DNA from: Pseudomonadota bacterium | GTDB lineage: Bacteria; Pseudomonadota; Gammaproteobacteria; Pseudomonadales; Pseudohongiellaceae | DNA length: 64,000 nt | Direction: 5' to 3' | Assembly (NCBI GenBank): GCA_027592275.1 | Contig: JAQCKF010000006.1 | Location: 1 to 64,000, forward strand | The notes under the pieces: generated by a model | What the model saw: only the letters and a program-made list of their open reading frames with translations | What the model was told of the DNA's origin: nothing | Database searches by the model: none | Shown: positions 10,874-17,989 of the stretch, piece after piece | Numbering within the stretch: position 1 is the stretch's first letter | Layout: every line of letters starts with the position of its first letter | Program-made: the position numbers and the translations under genes

Positions 10874-11653
10874 ATGAGTTGGTGGGGAAAGGTAGTAGGC
10901 GGGACATTCGGTTTCATGATGGGCGGGCCCTTGGGTGCGGTGTTAGGCGCAGCACTGGGCAATTACTTCGACGGGGGGCTGGATGGTCTCTCACTAGATG
11001 ATTCGCTTGGACTAGGCGCTACTGAGCGCGTGCAGTCGGTATTCTTTACTACGACGTTCGCGCTGATGGGCTATGTAGCTAAGTCCGACGGTAAGGTCAC
11101 AATCGATGAAATCGCCATGGCTGAAAGAGTCATGGACCAAATGCGTCTGAATCCTCAGCAACGTACAGTTGCCATCAACCTCTTTAACGAAGGAAAGAAG
11201 CCGGACTTCCCTATACACGAGGTGCTCGCGCAGTTTAAGCGGGAGAGCTTCCGTCGAAGAAATTTAATACAGATATTTCTAGAGATTATAGTGGCTACCG
11301 CCTTCGCGGATGGCCGACTGGATGCGCGTGAGAAAACCTTAATTGAGGGAATCGCTCGTGACCTAGGCTATTCGAAACCTGAGTTCGACGCGCTGATTAG
11401 TCGCTTGTCTGGTCAGGCTCACTTCGCTGATAGCGAGTCGTCTAAGGATAAGATTAAGGCGTCGTACGAATTGTTAGGAGTATCTCCTAAGTGTAGTGAA
11501 GCTGAGCTGAAGAAGGCATATAGACGACAGATGAATCAGCATCACCCCGACAAGTTAGTAGCTAAGGGCTTGCCAGAAGAGATGATCGATATTGCCACTG
11601 AAAAGACTCAGGCGATAAAGGCTGCCTACGATCTAATTAAAGAACAGCGGTAA
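10874..11653 (+). CDS. djlA: DnaJ-like membrane co-chaperone DjlA
   Basis: This 259-residue protein has a glycine-rich hydrophobic N-terminal segment (residues about 8-30) that acts as membrane anchor, a central TerB-like helical domain (about 50-170, including FALMGYVAKSDGKVTIDE and ATAFADGRLDAREK) and a C-terminal J domain with the HPD motif at residues 224-226. It stimulates the ATPase of DnaK at the inner membrane; in E. coli it affects capsule signalling. Domain order and length match DjlA. Its stop codon lies inside a short palindrome shared with the convergent korB gene. Confidence 0.9.
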   Translation: MSWWGKVVGGTFGFMMGGPLGAVLGAALGNYFDGGLDGLSLDDSLGLGATERVQSVFFTTTFALMGYVAKSDGKVTIDEIAMAERVMDQMRLNPQQRTVAINLFNEGKKPDFPIHEVLAQFKRESFRRRNLIQIFLEIIVATAFADGRLDAREKTLIEGIARDLGYSKPEFDALISRLSGQAHFADSESSKDKIKASYELLGVSPKCSEAELKKAYRRQMNQHHPDKLVAKGLPEEMIDIATEKTQAIKAAYDLIKEQR

Positions 11654-11664
11654 CAGCGTTACCG
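11648..11664. terminator. Bidirectional hairpin across two stop codons
   Basis: CGGTAAC (11648-11654), loop AGC, GTTACCG (11658-11664) is a perfect seven-base stem. It contains the TAA of djlA on the plus strand and the TAA of korB on the minus strand. No U-tract follows on either strand, so termination strength is doubtful. Confidence 0.35.
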
Positions 11665-12714
11665 GAACGTATTGTTGATATCGTTCAGCGCTTCACTACC
11701 CGGGCACAATTCTTGATTGCCGAGGCTGTTCAGAGGCTTATCCACAGTCTCCTGCAATTCATGTAAGTCAGACGTAGACTGATTGATATAGAGTAGGCCA
11801 GTCGCAATCTTACCTTGTTTCTTGTAGGCATTGATGTGATGCAGGGCGTTCTCTTTATCGGATGGGTCGTAGTCGTTGCTAGTCTTATGCAGGTGGATAG
11901 CAGACCCGTCGTGTAGCGTTATTTCTTTTTCCTTGCCTGCGGCGTAGCTCGTCGTAATTTCCTCTCGCATTGGTACGAAGTCAACTTCACTCAGGGCGAT
12001 ATGATTCTCCCAGGTGTTCTTGTAACCGTGGGTCGAAAAATCTGTGTTATTAAATGTCACGCAGGGGGAGATTACGTCGATGAACGCGAAGCCCTTATGC
12101 GAGAGGCCAGCCTGGAGTAGAGGGATTAATTGTTTCTTGTCTCCAGAAAAGCTACGAGCAACGAAGCTTGCGCCGAGTTCGATTGCGAGCGTAGCCATAT
12201 CGATATTGTCGAACTGACTTTCTTCGCCTGATTTGGTTCTCGAACCAAGATCGGCCGTAGCTGAAAGCTGCCCCTTGGTCAGGCCGTAGGTGCCATTGTT
12301 GGCTACTATATAGAGCATGTTTATGCGGCGTCTAACGATATGGCAGAATTGTCCAAGCCCAATAGACGCGCTGTCACCATCGCCTGAAACCCCAATGTAG
12401 TAGAGTTCCTTGTTAGCGATATTAGCGCCGGTTGCAACCGAAGGCATGCGACCGTGCACGGAATTAAACCCGTGTGCTTTGCTAAGAAAGTAAGAAGGTA
12501 TTTTCGAGGAGCAACCGATCCCTGAAATTTTGGCAACTCTATGTGGTTCTAGAGACATCTCGGCAGCGGCTTGGATGATAGCCGCACTGATAGAATCGTG
12601 ACCGCAACCACCACACAGGGTAGTCAGAGTTCCTTCATAGTCTCTGCGCGTCAGACCAATATCATTGGTTTGCATCTGTGGGTGTTTGAACTTTGGTTTA
12701 TTAATATAACTCAT
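11659..12714 (-). CDS. korB: 2-oxoglutarate oxidoreductase, beta (TPP) subunit
   Basis: This subunit of a CoA-acylating 2-oxoacid oxidoreductase binds thiamine pyrophosphate and an iron-sulfur cluster. Visible are LCGGCGHDSI near the N-terminus, GIGCSSK, the TPP motif GVSGDGDSASIGLGQF with ANNGTYGLTKGQ, and SPCVTFNN, so the four Cys expected for a [4Fe-4S] cluster are present. The ATG at 12714 (MSYINKPK) gives 351 residues and is 13 bases beyond the stop of korA; an upstream in-frame start at 12753 would overlap korA and is less likely. Length and motifs match the two-subunit KorAB type (for example Mycobacterium) rather than the four-subunit Helicobacter type. Confidence 0.9.
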   Translation of the reverse strand: MSYINKPKFKHPQMQTNDIGLTRRDYEGTLTTLCGGCGHDSISAAIIQAAAEMSLEPHRVAKISGIGCSSKIPSYFLSKAHGFNSVHGRMPSVATGANIANKELYYIGVSGDGDSASIGLGQFCHIVRRRINMLYIVANNGTYGLTKGQLSATADLGSRTKSGEESQFDNIDMATLAIELGASFVARSFSGDKKQLIPLLQAGLSHKGFAFIDVISPCVTFNNTDFSTHGYKNTWENHIALSEVDFVPMREEITTSYAAGKEKEITLHDGSAIHLHKTSNDYDPSDKENALHHINAYKKQGKIATGLLYINQSTSDLHELQETVDKPLNSLGNQELCPGSEALNDINNTFR

Positions 12715-12727
12715 AGTCGCTGCCGTT

Positions 12728-14584
12728 TTACGCGGGTACTTCTCCGCTCGCATCCATGTCGCTCATGGAATCAATAATGGATTTTTCAATGTGCTGCGCC
12801 GTAATTAATACGCCATCGTAGCTGAGAATCGAGTGCATCTTCTCTTCGTGGATATTGCATTCAATCTTCAGGAGGCTCTTCAGTTGCGCGTCACGATTTT
12901 GCTCTATTACATAGACGAGTTCGTGCGCGTCAAAGAATTCCGTCACTCTGTCGTGGAACGGGAATGCACGAATACGCATCGTATCCGGCGTTATGCCTTT
13001 CTTCGCTAAACTATCGAGAACTTCGTTGATGGCGCTAGTTGTAGTACCAATAAATGCCAAGCCCAATTTATTGGACGTGGTCTCGGAAAATTCTGGCTCA
13101 GGAAGATAGTTTACTGCCGTCTTCATCTTGAGCGTCAGCCTATCCATTACCTCAGCATAGACGGTGCCATCTTCGGTGTAGGCAGCATAGGAGTCATGTG
13201 AGCTGCCACGAGTAAAGTAACTGCCTTTATGAGGATGGGTGCCAGGATAGGTTCGATAGGGTATGCCGTCGCCGTCAGAATCGAGATAGCGGCCATATCG
13301 TTCAATTTCTTCCAACTGTTCTGCGTTGAGTACCTTGCCTCTATCATAGCGGCTCTTGTCATCCCAATTGAGTGGGTCACAAATTTGCTCATTCATGCCG
13401 AGTTCTAGGTCGCTCATGACTATCACCGGAGACTGTATTCGATCTGAAATATCGAAGGCTCTCGCCGCATAATCGAAACATTCGCTAGGATTCGCGGGAA
13501 ACAGGAGTACATGTTTGGTGTCGCCATGGGAGGCGTAGGCACAACAGAGTAAGTCACCCTGTTGTGATCGTGTCGGCATGCCTGTAGATGGGCCAACCCG
13601 TTGAATATTGAAGAGGACGATTGGTACTTCGGAGAAGTACGCGAGTCCTAGAAATTCTTGCATTAATGAAATGCCTGGGCCGCTGGTTGCGGTAAATGCG
13701 CGTGCCCCATTCCATCCTGCGCCAATCGCTATGCCTATTGCCGCGAGCTCATCCTCGGCCTGCACGATAGAGTATTTTTTCTTGCCGGTGCCGGCATCGA
13801 TGCGTAGACGCTTACAGTACTTTGCGAAGCTATCTACTACCGAAGTTGAAGGAGTCAGTGGGTACCAAGCGGCTACTGTCGCGCCACCATAGACACAGCC
13901 TAGACCGGTAGCGGTATTGCCGTCCATCAGAATCTTGCCTTTGTTCTTCTCGCTTTTTTCCAGTCGAAGATTGAGCGGGCAATCAAAATTATCGCTAGCG
14001 TATTGGTGGCCGAGTTCCAATGCATGAATATTTGGGAGGATAAGCTTTTCCTTTCCACGGAACTGATCGCTGACAAGTTCGGTTAGCACTTTGAAGTCGA
14101 TACTTAGAAACGCAGAGAGAGCGCCGACGTAGACGATGTTCTTGAACAGTTGCCGCTGGGTTGGTTTCTCAAATTCTTCGAGACAGATATCTTTGAGAGG
14201 AATCGGCAGGTAAGTGACATCGTCGCGTAACAATTCATTCGCTAGGGTTTTCGAGGAGTCATACAGAACATAACCGCCAGGCAGGACCGAAGCAATGTCC
14301 TTGCCGATGGTCTGCTCGTTCATCGCGACGATGAGGTCGACACCTTCGCGCCGTCCCAAATAGCCGTTCTCGTTGATCCTCACCTCAAACCAAGTAGGTA
14401 GTCCCTGGATGTTGGAGGGGAATATATTGTGCGGGCTAATGGGTATTCCCATGCGAAACACGGCTTTCGCGAACATGCCATTTGCACTCGCGGACCCGGA
14501 GCCGTTTACGTTGGCAAATTTGACTACGAAGTCATTGATCTTGGTCAGGCCAGTGACCCTGGAGCTCTGAATTAACTCTGACAT
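12728..14584 (-). CDS. korA: 2-oxoglutarate oxidoreductase, fused gamma-alpha subunit
   Basis: This 618-residue partner of KorB joins the gamma domain (about 10-190; GSGSASANGMFAKAVFRMGIP) to the alpha pyrimidine-binding domain (from GNTATGLGCVYGGATVAAWYPLTPSTS). Together they oxidise 2-oxoglutarate with CoA to succinyl-CoA. The ATG at 14584 (MSELIQSSR) overlaps the last codons of the upstream flavoprotein gene by 13 bases, a sign of translational coupling; the longer frame from 14677 would run through that gene. The substrate is inferred from similarity to KorA; some relatives use other 2-oxoacids. Confidence 0.88.
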   Translation of the reverse strand: MSELIQSSRVTGLTKINDFVVKFANVNGSGSASANGMFAKAVFRMGIPISPHNIFPSNIQGLPTWFEVRINENGYLGRREGVDLIVAMNEQTIGKDIASVLPGGYVLYDSSKTLANELLRDDVTYLPIPLKDICLEEFEKPTQRQLFKNIVYVGALSAFLSIDFKVLTELVSDQFRGKEKLILPNIHALELGHQYASDNFDCPLNLRLEKSEKNKGKILMDGNTATGLGCVYGGATVAAWYPLTPSTSVVDSFAKYCKRLRIDAGTGKKKYSIVQAEDELAAIGIAIGAGWNGARAFTATSGPGISLMQEFLGLAYFSEVPIVLFNIQRVGPSTGMPTRSQQGDLLCCAYASHGDTKHVLLFPANPSECFDYAARAFDISDRIQSPVIVMSDLELGMNEQICDPLNWDDKSRYDRGKVLNAEQLEEIERYGRYLDSDGDGIPYRTYPGTHPHKGSYFTRGSSHDSYAAYTEDGTVYAEVMDRLTLKMKTAVNYLPEPEFSETTSNKLGLAFIGTTTSAINEVLDSLAKKGITPDTMRIRAFPFHDRVTEFFDAHELVYVIEQNRDAQLKSLLKIECNIHEEKMHSILSYDGVLITAQHIEKSIIDSMSDMDASGEVPA

Positions 14585-16359
14585 GCATCTTCCGCTTTGG
14601 CCGTGTTGAATAAATATTTGTGCATGTCCCAGGCGTTCGTGGGGCAGCGCTCGGCGCATAAACCACAGTGCAGACACAGGTCTTCATTTTTTGCCATGAT
14701 GCGACCGGTGCCTGCTAGCAGACCGGAAACGTATATATCTTGTTCAGCATTCTCGGCGGGCGCTAGGAGATTTTTTCTGAGCTCGGGCTCATCTTGATTC
14801 TGAGTAAACGTGATGCAGTCGGTCGGGCAGATGTCCACGCAGGCATCACACTCGATACAAAGTTTGTCGGTGAACACAGTTTGCACATCGCAGTTCAGGC
14901 AGCGCTTTGTCTCGTTGAATGCGAGTTGCTCATCGAAGCCAAGCTCTACCTCAATGTTTATGTCGTTCAGTGTGGCTTGCTTGTCAGCATGAGGTACCGC
15001 AAAACGTAGATCATCGCTAATGTCATTTTTGTAAGACCACTGGTGGATACCCATCTTCTGACTGCTAAGATTAGTGAGCGGATCAGGGCGTTTAGTGATG
15101 TCTAGTTTCTCGCACTGCATATGGATTGATACAGCTGCATCGTGCCCATGTGCAACGGCGGTAATGATATTGTCGGGCCCGAGAGCTGCATCGCCGCCAA
15201 AGAAAACTTTTTCATGGGTAGATTGGAAGGTTGACTTGTTGAGGACTGGCACTTCCCATTGATCAAACTCGATGCCTAAATCTCTTTCTACCCACGGGAA
15301 ACTATTCTCTTGCCCAATGGCGCAGAGCACGTCATCGCAGGGTAATATCGCCGGCTCTTCTCCGGTTGGTACGAGTTTTCGTCTGCCATTTTCATCAATT
15401 TCTTTGCGAACTTTTTCAAATTCCATGGCGACGAGTTTGCCGTTCTCGATGACGTAGCGCTTCGGTACATGAAAGTTCAATATAGGTATGTCTTCGTTCA
15501 TCGCATCTTCGATTTCCCAAGGCGAAGCCTTCATCTCATCGAAGCCGCTGCGCACTACAACGCTTACTGATTCACCGCCGATGCGCTTGGAAGTTCTGCA
15601 ACAGTCCATCGCGGTGTTGCCGCCGCCGAGTACGATTACGTTCTTTCCCACGCTCGTAATATGTTCGAAGGCAACGCTGGCGAGCCATTCGATCCCGGTA
15701 TGAATATTGTCCTTCGCATCGATATGTCCCGGTAGGTCCAACCATTTGCCCAGAGGCGCGCCGGTGCCAACAAATATTGCGTCGTAGCCTTCGGCCAAAA
15801 TGTCACGCATGCTGGTGATCTCTTCACCGAAACGACAATTGACACCCATTTCTAGAATGTAATTTAGCTCTTCGTCTAGCACTTCTGCTGGAAGCCTAAA
15901 TCTAGGAATTTGCGTGCGCATCGCTCCGCCGCTAAGGGCGTCTTTTTCAAACAGGGTAATCTCATAACCCAGAGGCATGAGATCTCGCGCAACAGTCAAA
16001 GAGGCAGGGCCGGCCCCGATGAGGGCTATATGTCTGCCGTTCTTTTTCTTCGGTATCACAGGGAGACGATTCGTGATGTCAGATTTATAGTCGGCGGCAA
16101 CTCGTTTCAATCGACATATGGCGACAGGTTCTTCTTCGACTCGTCCGCGTCTGCATGCAGGTTCGCAGGGGCGGTCGCAGGTGCGTCCGAGGATTCCGGG
16201 AAACACATTCGATTGCCAGTTGATCATATAGGCATCGGTATAGCGCTTCTCGGCGATCAAACGTATGTATTCGGGGACAGGGGTGTGGGCGGGACAGGCC
16301 CACTGGCAGTCGACTACTTTATGAAAGTACTCGGGATCGGCGATATCAGTCGGTTTCAT
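14572..16359 (-). CDS. GltD-like FAD/iron-sulfur NAD(P) oxidoreductase (KorC-like)
   Basis: This is a glutamate-synthase-small-subunit-like flavoprotein. Counting from the ATG at 16359, the N-terminal Cys-rich helical domain (CQWACPAHTPV, GRTCDRPCEPACRRG) binds Fe-S, followed by an FAD-binding GAGPAS motif and an NAD(P)-binding GGGNTAMDC motif. The C-terminal extension is ferredoxin-like with two clusters (CIECDACVDICPTDC and CLHCGLCAERCPTNA). No glutamate synthase large subunit is nearby. It leads the korAB operon with overlapping coding ends, so it probably passes electrons from 2-oxoglutarate oxidation to NAD(P), as described for the KorABC enzyme of Azoarcus evansii. The alternative TTG start at 16410 adds 17 unpersuasive residues. 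Confidence 0.85.
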   Translation of the reverse strand: MKPTDIADPEYFHKVVDCQWACPAHTPVPEYIRLIAEKRYTDAYMINWQSNVFPGILGRTCDRPCEPACRRGRVEEEPVAICRLKRVAADYKSDITNRLPVIPKKKNGRHIALIGAGPASLTVARDLMPLGYEITLFEKDALSGGAMRTQIPRFRLPAEVLDEELNYILEMGVNCRFGEEITSMRDILAEGYDAIFVGTGAPLGKWLDLPGHIDAKDNIHTGIEWLASVAFEHITSVGKNVIVLGGGNTAMDCCRTSKRIGGESVSVVVRSGFDEMKASPWEIEDAMNEDIPILNFHVPKRYVIENGKLVAMEFEKVRKEIDENGRRKLVPTGEEPAILPCDDVLCAIGQENSFPWVERDLGIEFDQWEVPVLNKSTFQSTHEKVFFGGDAALGPDNIITAVAHGHDAAVSIHMQCEKLDITKRPDPLTNLSSQKMGIHQWSYKNDISDDLRFAVPHADKQATLNDINIEVELGFDEQLAFNETKRCLNCDVQTVFTDKLCIECDACVDICPTDCITFTQNQDEPELRKNLLAPAENAEQDIYVSGLLAGTGRIMAKNEDLCLHCGLCAERCPTNAWDMHKYLFNTAKAEDACQS

Positions 16360-16499
16360 TGCTAACTGGATTTCCTTTTTAGTCTTATTTTTGTTAGCGG
16401 AGCATCCCAATATGACAGTAGATGTAATACGTTAGTATAGGGAATTGAGCCCCAATTGAAAGTAAATATGTCACTCTAACCTGCAGCGGTAAAACGCTT

Positions 16500-17654
16500 T
16501 CAAGATGAAGCGCTCTCGTGATTAGATTCATGCAATTTGTTGAAGATGCGCAACCTTGTGATATGTGGTTCTGTCTCGATGGCAGCTTCCAAGTCCCTAG
16601 CCGTTGCCATCGATAAGACGTCGACGTCGAGCACAAGATCCACTTCAATCGCGCCTCCTAAATAGTGAAGGTCTATTGATGCGATAGAGTGCTGATCTAT
16701 CAAGTTTTCCCAGCACGCCTTTAAAGATGCTATTACCTGAGTTCGTTCAGGCAATTGCGACTCATCTTCTATGGTCTCGTGTTGAATGGGATCAATGTGA
16801 ATGAGTACCTCACAGACGTCAGCGAACTGACTGATAAGTGATTTGTTAGCTAGCTCGCCAAGTTGATGACCTTCCGATACTGAAATATATGAATTAACCA
16901 GCAGCCGAACTTCCAAGATTATTTTTCCACCTGAGGATCTGCTGCGTAGGTCCGTGATCCCACGGATGCCATCTATGTTTAATACGCAGGATTCGAATTG
17001 TTCTCTGCGCTGTTTTGAGACTGCCGTATCGACGAGCTCAGTCAGACTGTCGGTGCAAAGCTCCCAGCCTATCTTCGCTATGATTAGGGCAACGAACATG
17101 CCTGCAACTGTATCCATCCACAGATAACCCTGGCGCGCTCCCAAGATACCGATGAATACAGCTACTGAAGAGATCGCGTCAGTCCTGCTATGCCAGGCGT
17201 TCGCTTTAAGTAGGCTGGAATTAAGCTTCTTCGCTACACGCATCGTGTAGTGATAGATCCATTCCTTTGTCGCTACGGATAACAGCGCGATAACTATGCC
17301 GGCGGCAGCGGGGGTAGGTAGCGGTTCGCTGAATCGCAGTCGATTAAAGCTGTCGTACATCAAGATAGCAGCAGTGATGAAGAATACGATGCCCATCGCG
17401 ATGGTGCCCAAAGTCTCGAAGCGGCCATGGCCGTATTGATGCTCTGCATCGGGCTCGGCGTGAGCAACTCGCGCGACAACTAATACGAAGATGTCAGTAC
17501 CGGCATCGGTAAGAGAGTGAATTCCATCTGTGACCAGCGCGAATGAATTCGTTAGGACGCCGCCAACTATCTTGCCAGCGCCAAGCAGTAGGTCGAAAAA
17601 CATGCCAACTAAAGTAACATTTGTGGCTTCTCTTTTGGCTTGTTGTGCATCCAT
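16500..17654 (-). CDS. Cation diffusion facilitator transporter
   Basis: This 384-residue divalent-metal/proton antiporter of the CDF family (FieF/CzcD type) exports Zn, Fe or Cd from the cytoplasm. It has about six membrane helices. Metal-site motifs are visible as SFALVTDGIHSLTDAGTD in helix 2 and LKANAWHSRTDAISS in helix 5, and AEPDAEHQYGHGRFE follows helix 2. The C-terminal third is a soluble domain extended beyond the short FieF type, with an HIDP motif. The metal cannot be told from the sequence. It is monocistronic, starting from an ATG (MDAQQAKREA). Confidence 0.88.
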   Translation of the reverse strand: MDAQQAKREATNVTLVGMFFDLLLGAGKIVGGVLTNSFALVTDGIHSLTDAGTDIFVLVVARVAHAEPDAEHQYGHGRFETLGTIAMGIVFFITAAILMYDSFNRLRFSEPLPTPAAAGIVIALLSVATKEWIYHYTMRVAKKLNSSLLKANAWHSRTDAISSVAVFIGILGARQGYLWMDTVAGMFVALIIAKIGWELCTDSLTELVDTAVSKQRREQFESCVLNIDGIRGITDLRSRSSGGKIILEVRLLVNSYISVSEGHQLGELANKSLISQFADVCEVLIHIDPIQHETIEDESQLPERTQVIASLKACWENLIDQHSIASIDLHYLGGAIEVDLVLDVDVLSMATARDLEAAIETEPHITRLRIFNKLHESNHESASS

Positions 17655-17785
17655 GAAATTACTAATTTCTACTGCCTATTAACATTGAGCGATTGGGGTG
17701 TATTCAGGTACACCGTAGAGGCTAGGTATGTGAAGAGCCCGGTGTTGAAGGAGGCGGTTTTGGGATTTAGGAGCAACAAAAAGAA

Positions 17786-17812
17786 AGCCCAACGACCGGA
17801 GGCAGTTGGGCT
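17786..17812 (-). terminator. Rho-independent terminator
   Basis: Arms AGCCCAAC (17786-17793) and GTTGGGCT (17805-17812) form a perfect eight-base stem with an 11-base loop. Read on the minus strand the stem is followed by TTTCTTTTTG, a good U-tract. It lies about 180 bases downstream of the M16 peptidase stop. Confidence 0.6.
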
Positions 17813-17837
17813 AAATATACTATCAAGGGAGAGATAA

Positions 17838-17891
17838 ATGAAACAAAACCCACAATTTTGTATTACATCTACCTACACTAACTCTGACTAG
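17838..17891 (+). CDS. Possible 17-residue leader or remnant frame
   Basis: ATG at 17838 is preceded by AAGGGAGAG with ideal spacing and opens 17 codons (MKQNPQFCITSTYTNSD) before TAG. A hairpin immediately upstream followed by such an RBS resembles leaders of surface-receptor genes, so this could be the surviving start of a deleted gene or a genuine small peptide. There is no family match. Confidence 0.25.
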   Translation: MKQNPQFCITSTYTNSD

Positions 17892-17989
17892 TCATGCAGA
17901 GAAAAGTTCCCAATATTATCTTAGATATTTCATTATTTTCCCAATTCTAATATTTAACATTAAATAGTGTTCGTAATAGGCTGTAATAT

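Larger units (their letters stand above)
17655..17989. other. Intergenic region with terminator and a tiny RBS-led frame
   Basis: This gap lies between the CDF gene and the end of the M16 peptidase gene, and both neighbours are on the minus strand. It contains a strong hairpin at 17786-17812 and, directly after it on the plus strand, a very good Shine-Dalgarno (GGGAGAG) before a 17-codon frame. The remainder is AT-rich with nothing recognised. Confidence 0.5.
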
